64,000 nucleotides of DNA from an uncultured Latescibacterota bacterium. GTDB lineage: Bacteria; Latescibacterota; UBA2968; UBA8231. The DNA is taken from assembly GCA_958295495.1 (NCBI GenBank), contig OY282352.1, positions 2,666,001-2,730,000 of the forward strand. The letters are read 5' to 3'. The number at the start of each line of letters is the position of its first letter. Position 1 is the first letter of the stretch. Of this stretch, positions 28,293-36,253 are shown piece by piece. A model generated the notes under the pieces. It was given only the letters and a program-made list of their open reading frames with translations, ran no database searches and was not told the origin of the DNA. Both the position numbers and the translations under genes were made by a program.

Positions 28293-30035
28293 ATGGGCAA
28301 AGCTAAAAAGGGCCGTTCTGGCTTTATTGATCTCCCAGAAGATTCAAAACAATTAGAAGTAGTCCATATCGAGGAGTGCCTGCGCGACGCCGGTTTCTCT
28401 CCTGATGACCAAACGTGTCTGCTGCGCGTCTTTGAGCGTCCAGACTGCTTTGGCAGTTCGGCCAGCGACGCCGTGTTCAAAGACCATTTCGTAGATTCCT
28501 TCGGGCGCGTCCTTCCCCGCATTGTAGAAAGCATAGACGCAAAAGATCGCCAAACCCGCTTGGCCCTTCTGTTTGGCTTTATGCTCAACTGCGGCCCGGT
28601 TTATTACAGTGAGAAGCTGCGGCCCCGTGTAGATGGCCCTTGGGTTCGCGAGTTTAGGCAGTACGCTGCGTTTTGTGCAAAGACCTTAGATTGGTACGCG
28701 CTCAACGAAATGAAGGATTCCTCCGCCTTCCTATTCGCCGACCTGATTCCATTTCTCTTTCCCAAAGACTTGCCTTTAGCTCAGGTCGTCAATCTCAATG
28801 CTCTGAATCCCGTTCAACGGAGAGAATGGTCCAGTAGTGATTTTAGAGACCCCAAGGAACTTGAATTTTGGCTCATCTGGCGCTTTCGCAACAATGCTGA
28901 ACATCGCAACACGGTCAGCCTGCACACACTGTTGCCAGCTTTTGCCGATTTTCCAGTAGATGTTTTAGGCGAAAAAATTCTCGGCCTCTTAAATGCCATT
29001 GGCTATGCCCTAAATGTGGCGAATGCCTTGTATTCAGTCGGCTTGGATCACTTGAATCGTGGGTGGCGCGTCGTCGCCCATGAGTTAGTTCCGTTCTTGA
29101 AGCTCTTGGAGGAAAGACAGACCGATTCGCACCAAGAACTCTTAGCTCAGCTCAAGGCATGGTGGCAGCTAGCCACAAAAATCTATGGCCGCAGCATGGG
29201 CGGCTTAGAAGCAGAGCTTTTCGCTGAACTGAGAACCCGGCTCGTCGAAAACGCCGCCAAGCACATCGGATTTCTGCGTAAGGTATTGCGCGAAACTCCT
29301 GAACATTTCGCGGGCAAGGACTCAACCGGCGCGGTTGCCGATTTTTACCGCGAGGCATTCCTCGTGCTGTGCATTTTCGCCCCCCCGTGGAAGCGGCTAA
29401 AGCCCTTACTCCTAGTTTTCACCGAAATGACCGTACCCGCCGTTACCTCAGATCTGCGCCCTTGGCCCGAACCGGACAGAGCTCCCCCACCGCATCCATA
29501 TAGTGAAATACCTCTGTGGATTGAAATTGCCATGTATCCCCAGAATCTCCAAGATGAAATCAGAAGAGACCACTACTTACAGGGCTTGCGGGAAGAATTC
29601 GCCACATTTTGTCTCGGGCGTCTCAAGACAAAAGCTAAAAAAGCAGCAGGCTATACTAACTCCGATTTCATAGAGCAGCGACCGACATGGCGTCAGGGCT
29701 ACGTACAAGCCTTGGCGGCTTTGCGCGTCAATCCCGGTGGTCGAGCGCACCGAACCATGTTTTGGCTTCTCAACAACGATCCAGACGCGACGGTCCGCAG
29801 CTTTGCCAAGAAAGCGCACAAAAAAATTCGGCACTTAGACCGCAAAAAATCCAATCTAGACGAGGGGGCCTCGCCTCGCCGCCCCCTCTTTGAAGCCTTT
29901 TGGTGGCTCCGCCAAGCGCATCTTTTGACGCTTGGAAAAGAGATCGATGAATCCGGGGCCATGCGGACGCATCGTAAAGAACTACACCGTACGCGGGAGA
30001 AAGATGATCGCCTCCATTGGGAAAGCATAGGCTGA
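28293..30035 (+). CDS. Hypothetical protein, 580 residues, inside lower-GC insert
   Basis: I do not recognise this protein. It has a short basic N-terminus (MGKAKKGRSG), a mostly helical, tryptophan-rich middle, and a very basic C-terminus (AKKAHKKIRHLDRKKSN). No signal peptide, transmembrane segment or nucleotide-binding motif is seen. Codon use and lower GC differ from surrounding genes, which suggests transfer. TTGACA at about 28099 could be part of its promoter. The start ATG 28293 follows AGGGAAACAGTC. It may be a defence or mobile-element gene, but nothing shows that directly. Confidence 0.6.
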   Translation: MGKAKKGRSGFIDLPEDSKQLEVVHIEECLRDAGFSPDDQTCLLRVFERPDCFGSSASDAVFKDHFVDSFGRVLPRIVESIDAKDRQTRLALLFGFMLNCGPVYYSEKLRPRVDGPWVREFRQYAAFCAKTLDWYALNEMKDSSAFLFADLIPFLFPKDLPLAQVVNLNALNPVQRREWSSSDFRDPKELEFWLIWRFRNNAEHRNTVSLHTLLPAFADFPVDVLGEKILGLLNAIGYALNVANALYSVGLDHLNRGWRVVAHELVPFLKLLEERQTDSHQELLAQLKAWWQLATKIYGRSMGGLEAELFAELRTRLVENAAKHIGFLRKVLRETPEHFAGKDSTGAVADFYREAFLVLCIFAPPWKRLKPLLLVFTEMTVPAVTSDLRPWPEPDRAPPPHPYSEIPLWIEIAMYPQNLQDEIRRDHYLQGLREEFATFCLGRLKTKAKKAAGYTNSDFIEQRPTWRQGYVQALAALRVNPGGRAHRTMFWLLNNDPDATVRSFAKKAHKKIRHLDRKKSNLDEGASPRRPLFEAFWWLRQAHLLTLGKEIDESGAMRTHRKELHRTREKDDRLHWESIG

Positions 30036-30208
30036 GACTAGGTATGCTGCGTCGAATGAGAGGAACACTTTTTCCGAGCTTAGGTGTTGTATATAGTGCT
30101 TAGGTCAATGAACGGAATCACTTATGATGGGAAGCAAGTCGCTCCTCAATTGGGAGGCATAGTGTCCCCGTGAGACGATAAATTTCTATGAGAAAGTAGG
30201 TGATTAAG

Positions 30209-30364
30209 ATGGCTGAATCCCATAGCGGAGGCAGTAAAAATGATTCTGACAATCGCGCCAATCAGTTGAATCCCAATAACGATGCTTATTGGCAAGGGCG
30301 AGGACACGATCAGAGATCCGATGATTGGGAATTCCGGAGTGGTGTCGGCCCGATGTGGTGGTGA
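30209..30364 (+). CDS. Small Asn-rich protein, N-terminal fragment fused by deletion
   Basis: A 51-residue ORF too short for most gene callers. It reads MAESHSGGSKNDSDNR, then NPNNDAYWQGRG and DDWE, a polar, low-complexity composition. The last ten codons (after DDWE) run out of phase through the start of the beta-CASP fragment, so the natural 3' end seems lost. A weak AGTAGGTGATTAAG precedes the ATG. Confidence 0.4.
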   Translation: MAESHSGGSKNDSDNRANQLNPNNDAYWQGRGHDQRSDDWEFRSGVGPMWW

Positions 30365-31356
30365 TGGAATCGACGTATGGCAATCGCCGACATAAAGATC
30401 GCGCTCAACAAGAGGCTGCGCTTGTACGGGATGTGGTCAAAGTGATTGAAGAAGGCCGCAAAGTGTTAATTCCGGCGTTTGCCGTGGCACGTTCTCAGGA
30501 GGTCATTCTGATTTTGAAAGATGCCATGGAATGGAAGCAGATTCCGGTGTATGTTGACGGGATGGTGAATAAGGTCAATGATGTGTATTCGCGTTTTGTT
30601 GATGACCTATCGCCTTCCTTGCAATGCAGAGCGAAGGACGGTGAGGACATTTTTTATTCGGCTTTCGTAAAGAAAGTGGATCCAAAAGCTCATCGTGATC
30701 ACATTTTGTCAGGGCCTCCCTGTTGTATTGTGTCATCTTCGGGGATGTTGAACGGTGGTATGTCGAATTATTACGCCAAGCGTTTGGCTGGTGATCCGAA
30801 GAACCTGATCGCAATTACGGGCTATCAGGCTAAAGAAACTCCTGGGCGCAAGTTGCAGGATGAGCGTGTCCCGAACCTTGATGAACAGGAGGTGAGTGTG
30901 AAGTGCAAAGTAGAGCAATACTCGCTTTCGGCACACGCGGACCAGAAAGAACTGACGGAATTAGTCGAGAAACTGAGTCCGCACACATGCTTTCTCGTAC
31001 ACGGTGATGACTCCGCGAGGGAGAGATTGGCTGAATCCGTGTGAGAAAGGTCTCCGGCCGTGGACGTGCAACTCCCCGAAAATGGTGGCGAATGTACCTA
31101 CACGAAGCGAGCGGGCATCGCAGATGGAAGACAGTTTTGTCGCGACAGAGTTTCCGAAGTGTATGACTGTCTAGCAGAGGGGGGAGCGAAGGGACCATTT
31201 CGCGTACGGGAATTGGCCGAGATATGGTTCGGAACGGAGCGGACGACGCTAAAAGAAGAGAAGCTGTTTAGGTGGCTTTTATCGTTGGATTGGCAAACGC
31301 TTTTCGTACCGGACCGCCGATTTCCTGATCTGTTCCATTTGAGGCCAACTATTTAA
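30325..31356 (+). pseudogene. Metallo-beta-lactamase/beta-CASP nuclease, broken
   Basis: The beta-CASP part of an RNA-processing exonuclease-type enzyme. Recognisable motifs are VVMESTYGNR, IPAFAVARSQE, VSSSGMLNGG and YSLSAHADQKEL. The N-terminal metallo-beta-lactamase half with HxHxDH is absent; family-like sequence begins only at RPDVVV, so a deletion joined it to the small ORF upstream. A TGA at 31042-31044 interrupts the frame, and the same frame stays open to 31356, where the sequence reads on as protein (DVQLPENGGE, FRVRELAEIWFG). One CGA-to-TGA change explains it. It carries its own terminator. Confidence 0.75.
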
Positions 31357-31375
31357 GTATAATTTAGAGCCTGAA

Positions 31376-31415
31376 GAAGTGTCCCGACAAAAGCTGTTGG
31401 GGCACTTCTCATTTT
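31376..31415 (+). terminator. Intrinsic terminator of the broken beta-CASP gene
   Basis: 14 bp stem (31376-31389 with 31395-31408, including wobble pairs) around GAAGTG/CACTTC, five-base loop, followed by TCATTTTATAG. Confidence 0.75.
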
Positions 31416-31437
31416 ATAGTGGTTGGCGGAGAGCAAA

Positions 31438-31517
31438 ATCTAGTGCTCTACTGCGCGGTTGAGGAGTGGAAGCTGTGGGTGAGATTGCGGCCGGAAGAAC
31501 CAGACCCCGTTACGTGA
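31438..31517 (+). pseudogene. Fragment 2 of the second CusA-like gene
   Basis: Encodes VLYCAVEEWKLWV and then a divergent tail ending in a TGA at 31515-31517. The DNA of 31442-31480 differs from the end of the intact pump gene at two positions. It continues the fragment at 27987-28078, with only about 20 bases of pump sequence missing between them. Confidence 0.75.
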
Positions 31518-31526
31518 CTTAGCACT

Positions 31527-32447
31527 TCACGCCGCCATGTCGAGCAGACGTTCGAGTTCGCCAATAATCGCGAGTGCCGACTGGGCCATTGGAGACGGAA
31601 TGTCCTTTGTTTTTTTGACGCGCTTCCTTAGCCGTTCCAAGGTCGTCCGTGCTTGAGCATCGGTGGTGCTCTCTTGGAAAATTTTTAAGAAATCTCGCCA
31701 GTAAGACGTTTTGATGCCGCAAATCTGAATATCGTTGAGCTTTTCTATATACGAATTCATAAGGCCGGTACGCGCCAGCCGACCGAAGTTGCCACCGCTA
31801 TCGGCGACCGGTTTATCGAGAATCCGATCCGACTTATTTGGGTATGGCGTTACGTTTTTCGGAACCACGATTTCCCTGTTCTGCTGCGTCTGTCGGATAT
31901 GTTGCCAATGGTGATTGCGATGTTCAGTAGCAAACTTAGCGGACTCTACGAATGGCTCAAAGAGTACTGGGGAACCGCTGATGACATTTCCCAATACCCA
32001 TGGTACAACGACGATCATATCCTGTACAGCACAAGCAGCCGATGTAGTTTGGAATCTCAAACTAGGCTCCGACTCTTTCGCCAATAAGTACCAGCCCTTG
32101 AGTTCGATGCCTAGTAGTACCTCCGCATCCGATGTCCGGCGCAACAGGATATCCGGGAATGTCTGCGCTTGTCTAACGAAACTATAAAGGGCGTATTTTT
32201 CGTCGGGATCCCAAGTGCTCCGGATTAGGTTCAACGTGCGAACGACCTGTTCTTCAATTGTTGCCCCAAGTACGGTATTTAGCGTGTGCAGATCCGTCGC
32301 CATTATGCCAGAAATATGAGTTTCCGTGCGAAAGTATATTGGTAAACTGGCAATGGCATCGCCGACATCCTTGTAGAGTTGGAAATGCTCCCACTCGGGG
32401 GTGGGAAGCTCCCTTATGGGGTGAATTGGCGAGTTTGCGTCCGTCAT
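31527..32447 (-). CDS. Putative Type II restriction endonuclease, PD-(D/E)XK
   Basis: A 306-residue protein. A PD-(D/E)XK nuclease core is read from Asp99 (TFPDILLRR) and E115-L-K117 (LGIELKGWYLL), with normal spacing. No further domain is recognised. Its ATG overlaps the stop of the methyltransferase gene (ATGA at 32444-32447), the expected layout of a restriction-modification pair. The cut site is unknown. Lower GC than the flanking genes suggests transfer. Confidence 0.7.
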   Translation of the reverse strand: MTDANSPIHPIRELPTPEWEHFQLYKDVGDAIASLPIYFRTETHISGIMATDLHTLNTVLGATIEEQVVRTLNLIRSTWDPDEKYALYSFVRQAQTFPDILLRRTSDAEVLLGIELKGWYLLAKESEPSLRFQTTSAACAVQDMIVVVPWVLGNVISGSPVLFEPFVESAKFATEHRNHHWQHIRQTQQNREIVVPKNVTPYPNKSDRILDKPVADSGGNFGRLARTGLMNSYIEKLNDIQICGIKTSYWRDFLKIFQESTTDAQARTTLERLRKRVKKTKDIPSPMAQSALAIIGELERLLDMAA

Positions 32448-33493
32448 AGCGACGCCAATCTATCGACCGCTGCCTTGTAGAAGTCGGGATTTGTCTCCGC
32501 CGCAGCGTATATGCGATTTAGAAAGTGGGAAACGACTGCGCCTGGACACAAACCGCCGAATGGTTCCCAGACCACGTCGCCTTTGTCCGTAGAAGCTCTA
32601 ACGAGCAGGTCGATGAACTTCACTGGTTTTTGGCTTCCGTGCAAGCTGCGGAATTTATACTTCATGTCGCGTCGCATTCCTTGAATGCGCTCGGAGCCGC
32701 TGACCTGCGGTTCGCGCCAAACGTTGGTAATGCCAATGTCGCATTTGAACTTTGCGCGTAGCTTGGCCCACTGGCGTCCCGATATTGGTGTGTTTCCATC
32801 TATGCTAAAATACGGGCGGCCAACCGGGGCACCGTGTTTATTCGCGTACTCGACCAGTTTTGCGAATGCTTCCACCGGGGGGTAGTACCAGAGATGGTCG
32901 GCGGTTAGGTATTTGCGCGTCGCTGCGTTCAGTACGCCGCACGCATCGTTGGCTAGGCGGAAGGGCAAACCCGTGCGCTTCCACTCGTGGCGCAGCCACT
33001 CCTGCATGGTGAGCGACCGACCATTGGTTTGAAAACGGGCCGCTTTAACGTAATGTACGCACACTTCCGTCACCACGGGGAATTTCCTGAGCGTGCGCGT
33101 ATTGGCATTGCCGGCAATGTGCCCGAGTCCTTTGTCCCAGACATTGCAGCAGCGATATTCCCAACCATTCGCTATCAAGACCGGATGAACCGTGGCCCAG
33201 CCTACTTCCGTGTTCCAAAACCACAGCGTCGTCTCGGGTGTAGAACGCCTGCTCCAAGCCTCAATGTGAGGTTCATACCATTCGACGAGAGACTCCACTG
33301 TGTGGGCATCGCCTGGGAACCCATCCACCCCGTAGGGGCCATCGGAGATGATGCAAACCGGAGCCGGCCAATCCGCATAGTGGTCTTCCGCCCGGCCATG
33401 GTAAATAGATGCTTGTCCTCGGACGTATTGCTGGCTTACTACAGGGTCCCAATGGCGTGGCGGAGCGTCCGAGAAAAGTTGGGGCTGTGTCAT
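32444..33493 (-). CDS. DNA methyltransferase of a Type II restriction-modification system
   Basis: A 349-residue protein. The catalytic motif IV reads SDGPYG (residues 50-55), a variant of DPPY, and comes before the SAM-binding motif near residue 306-314 (VVWEPFGG), the beta-class order of amino-methyltransferases (N6-A or N4-C). The usual SGTT after FGG is replaced by LCPGAV. ATG 33493, followed by TQPQLF, is preferred over the 36-residue longer frame because GGAG lies upstream and the extension is basic low-quality sequence. It is translationally coupled to the endonuclease. Target sequence unknown. Confidence 0.8.
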   Translation of the reverse strand: MTQPQLFSDAPPRHWDPVVSQQYVRGQASIYHGRAEDHYADWPAPVCIISDGPYGVDGFPGDAHTVESLVEWYEPHIEAWSRRSTPETTLWFWNTEVGWATVHPVLIANGWEYRCCNVWDKGLGHIAGNANTRTLRKFPVVTEVCVHYVKAARFQTNGRSLTMQEWLRHEWKRTGLPFRLANDACGVLNAATRKYLTADHLWYYPPVEAFAKLVEYANKHGAPVGRPYFSIDGNTPISGRQWAKLRAKFKCDIGITNVWREPQVSGSERIQGMRRDMKYKFRSLHGSQKPVKFIDLLVRASTDKGDVVWEPFGGLCPGAVVSHFLNRIYAAAETNPDFYKAAVDRLASL

Positions 33494-33620
33494 GGCTGAT
33501 TTGTCTCCAGCAGATCGTCTTGTAGCAATCCGGAATGAGTTTGAACGGTTCGAGATGCGGATCGTCTTGTGAATACTATTCTGCGTCCATCTGCGGATCA
33601 TCTTGTGAGTGATTTAGGAT

Positions 33621-33768
33621 TGATATAGCAATCCTAGATCATTCAAGCCTGGATGTCACGCCTAAAGGCGCGGTGAAGCCCGCTTTCGCGGGCATGACTT
33701 CTCATAGGCAGAAAAGACCGTGCCGATGAACATTCCATGCTGTCAAGTCATGTAGGATTGCTATATCA
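33621..33768. mobile_element. 148 bp MITE-like element with 16 bp terminal inverted repeats
   Basis: TGATATAGCAATCCTA at 33621-33636 and its exact inverse at 33753-33768. TA-TAGCAATCC at each end suggests TA target duplication as for IS630/Tc1-type elements. It has no ORF. Inside is the hairpin GCCCGCTTTCGCGGGC (33676-33691), like a widespread intergenic repeat. Confidence 0.7.
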
Positions 33769-33786
33769 GCAAGCATCCCGACGTAC

Positions 33787-35607
33787 CTAATCGTCGTCGT
33801 CGCGCTCGCTGAGCAGCTCGCCGCGCTGGAGTCGCTCGGCGTTTTGGGTGGACCAGAGGATATTTTTCATCACCTTTTGCGCGGTGATGTAGCGGGTCGC
33901 CGCCAAGAGGTGGACGCGCTTTTCCTGCGGGTCGCTGCTCAAGTCGTAGTGCCGGAACGCGGCTTCGAGCACTTGGAACATGTGCAGCTCGGCGTCTTCG
34001 CGGAGCATGATGTGGGCCAAGGCGTGGCGGAGCTTGGCGATGTCGCGTCCTTCTTCGAGATACTGGCTGACGAGGACTTCGGCCTCGAAGACCTTTTGGA
34101 AGTCAGCCAATTCCCCGAGGTGCTGGAGCATAGCCTCGCTGGAGGCGAAGTGCTCGTCGAGCTTCTGCCCGTGCCGCGGGACGCGGGCGGCCGGCATGTT
34201 GAGCCAGCGCAGGTACGTGAGGAAGACTGCGCCGTGGAAAATGGCGCGCAACAGCTCCTTGCTGGCGGCGTAGTCGAAGGCCGCGTACAGGGCGTGGGCG
34301 TAGGAATAAATGTTGGCCACGTCGTGCCAGTCGCCCTCGTTTTTGAGGTGGAAGCGCAGAGTGCGCAACGCGCTGGCGTAGGTCATGGCGCGGCAGAGCT
34401 GGGCTGGCGGCACACCAGCGCGCAGGGCCGCTTCGACGCGAGCGAGGATGGGTTCAAAGTCGTCGCCGAGCATGACTTGGGCGAAGTCGGCGACGTCGAG
34501 GGTGGCTTCGTTGGACTGGTTGTCCTCCCAGATCTCGTCTAAGCGCGAGAAGATGCTTTCTAAGACCGGCAGGCTGTCGGCCCAGCGCGAGGTCTCTTCG
34601 TGGCGAGTGCGGCTCACCAAATCGACGACGATCGGGCGGAGGATCTCGCGTGCGCCGACCCATTCCACGTAGTCGAGGGCCTCGAACATCTTGTTGGCAA
34701 AGTCGAGGGCGTGCCCGTCGCCGGTGAAGTAGAAGTCCGTGGCCGCCGTGAAGACGAAATCCGCGAGGGTTTCCTTGCCGCAGTCGCGGTCGTGCAGGGT
34801 GAGCAGGATGCGCTCGGCCGCGCCGTGGTGCCGCTGATCGATAAAGGTGCGAAACCAGCGCTTGAGGGTGGCCAGATTTTGGTCGGCATTGGCGCGGGGA
34901 AAGGGAAAGCGCTGGCGGCGCGATGAGCCCGAGGTGCGCCGCGAGATCTGGGTCAGGCCGTGGACGAGAAATAGATTGTGGTCGTCCTCGGCGATGTCGT
35001 CCCATAAATTCGCCGCGAGGGTTAGGATGGCGACGCCCGAGGACCAGCCGTCGCTGGTTTTGTGTGCGCCGTAGTAGAGGCCCTGCTGGATGATTTCCTG
35101 CGGGGTGGCACCCGTCTGGCGGAGTGCGGCGACCGCTTTGGCGATGAGGAAGGAACTGCGGTCTTTAAGCCCCTGTTCGAGTGCGCGCTTGCCGCGTGCC
35201 ACGAGCCGCAAGCGGGCCTCTTCCTTCTCGCCGGGCGGGATGCCGACCCACGCGCAGCCGTCGTCGCGCACCTCCACGGGAAAGGCTTTCAGGTCGTCGC
35301 CCGAAGTCAGCAGGCAGCCGCCAGTCTTCAGGTCGAATTCCCAGTGGTGCCAGTGGCAGATCAGCACCCCGTCGCGGATGCTGCCTTTGGACATGGGGTA
35401 GCCCATGTGCGGACAGCGATTGTCAACGGCGTGGAAGGACCCCTCGTAGAGAAAGACGGCGAGGTGAATGCCCTCAATGGTAAAGGGCCGGCCCTCGCCA
35501 GCGGCAAATTCGCTGGCCGGTGCGAGCCGGTGATAGACGCAGGTTGCTGGATCGACATCAATCTGCGGCCGCACTTCGCTTAGGTCGAGACGTCGAGCGG
35601 TGGACAT
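33787..35607 (-). CDS. Rieske [2Fe-2S] domain fused to a long helical domain
   Basis: About 606 residues from ATG 35607, which has an AGGAGG site ahead. The N-terminal Rieske domain binds an iron-sulfur cluster through Cys65-x-His67 (RCPHMGYP) and Cys84-x2-His87 (CHWH). After about residue 130 comes a long helical part with motifs such as GLYYGAHKTSDGWSSGVAIL and many conserved His, reminiscent of questin-oxidase-like proteins, though I cannot confirm this. A frame open to 36432 is spurious; it overlaps two genes on the other strand. An electron-transfer or oxygenase role is plausible. The divergent neighbour is a CxxCH protein. Confidence 0.75.
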   Translation of the reverse strand: MSTARRLDLSEVRPQIDVDPATCVYHRLAPASEFAAGEGRPFTIEGIHLAVFLYEGSFHAVDNRCPHMGYPMSKGSIRDGVLICHWHHWEFDLKTGGCLLTSGDDLKAFPVEVRDDGCAWVGIPPGEKEEARLRLVARGKRALEQGLKDRSSFLIAKAVAALRQTGATPQEIIQQGLYYGAHKTSDGWSSGVAILTLAANLWDDIAEDDHNLFLVHGLTQISRRTSGSSRRQRFPFPRANADQNLATLKRWFRTFIDQRHHGAAERILLTLHDRDCGKETLADFVFTAATDFYFTGDGHALDFANKMFEALDYVEWVGAREILRPIVVDLVSRTRHEETSRWADSLPVLESIFSRLDEIWEDNQSNEATLDVADFAQVMLGDDFEPILARVEAALRAGVPPAQLCRAMTYASALRTLRFHLKNEGDWHDVANIYSYAHALYAAFDYAASKELLRAIFHGAVFLTYLRWLNMPAARVPRHGQKLDEHFASSEAMLQHLGELADFQKVFEAEVLVSQYLEEGRDIAKLRHALAHIMLREDAELHMFQVLEAAFRHYDLSSDPQEKRVHLLAATRYITAQKVMKNILWSTQNAERLQRGELLSERDDDD

Positions 35608-35755
35608 GAGCGTTGCCTCCTGTAGAATGTTACAAGAATATGCGCGATTTGGTGGTGTGAGGCGAGGGGCCTGTGTTGACTTGCAGTGGTGCGCGTGGGC
35701 ATGTTCTAACGGGCCGCGACCTCTCGCGGCAAATAACGAGGAAAGGAGATTTTCT

Positions 35756-36253
35756 ATGACTTTGCGAATTTTGCTGGTAGCCGTGCTCTTTTTGGGCAGC
35801 GTGGTCGTCGACGAGGCCGCTGCGCGCAGCAAGCGCGTAAGACAGGTTCCCAACGGCTCTGCGACGAGCTGTAACACCTGCCACACGGCCGGCGGCGGCT
35901 CGCCACTCAATCCGTTTGGCATAGAGATCGCAACCGGCTTTCTCACCGCGGCCAGTGCAGCCGGCGACGTGGTTTGGGGAGCGGAGCTAGCGGCGTTGGA
36001 CTCCGATGGCGACGGAGCGTCCAATGGCGCAGAACTGGGCGACCCCGACGGCACTTGGGCGGCGGGCGATGCCAATCCAGCAAGCGAAGTGTTCCACCCC
36101 GGCGACCCAGCGAGCACTCCTCCACCCGAACCGGAAGATACGGCGATTGCGAAGACGACTTGGGCGCGGGTCAAGCAACTGATTGGCGCACTCGCTGCGG
36201 GGGAGGGCGGTTCGCAAACCGCCCCTACGGGCATTGATGACAGCAAACAGTAG
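35756..36253 (+). CDS. Temptin-like secreted protein with CxxCH motif
   Basis: A 165-residue exported protein (signal peptide about 1-22). The segment [14 protein letters not shown], then NPFGIEI and [21 protein letters not shown], fits the temptin-type domain with an EF-hand-like calcium loop. C39-N-T-C42-H43 is also a heme c attachment motif, so a small cytochrome is possible. The C-terminus is encoded by a palindromic intergenic-type repeat, which suggests recent extension. Start ATG 35756 follows GAAAGGAGATTTTCT, an excellent site. Divergent from the Rieske gene. Confidence 0.65.
   Translation: MTLRILLVAVLFLGSVVVDEAAARSKRVRQVPNGSATSCNTCHTAGGGSPLNPFGIEIATGFLTAASAAGDVVWGAELAALDSDGDGASNGAELGDPDGTWAAGDANPASEVFHPGDPASTPPPEPEDTAIAKTTWARVKQLIGALAAGEGGSQTAPTGIDDSKQ
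36205..36230 (+). repeat. Palindromic GGGCGGTTCGCAAACCGCCC repeat
   Basis: 8 bp stem (36205-36212, 36217-36224) with loop CGCA, followed by CTACGGG. This resembles REP-like palindromes seen in intergenic regions of other GC-rich bacteria. Here it lies inside the last codons of the temptin-like gene. Confidence 0.6.

Larger units (their letters stand above)
28079..31419. mobile_element. Putative inserted segment splitting the pump fragment
   Basis: The segment lies between two parts of one former CusA-like C-terminus. It is bounded by CTATAAAA (28079-28086) and its inverted copy TTTTATAG (31412-31419). It is visibly lower in GC than the flanks and carries three non-pump ORFs. No transposase or integrase is present. 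Exact ends are uncertain by about 20 bases. Confidence 0.5.
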
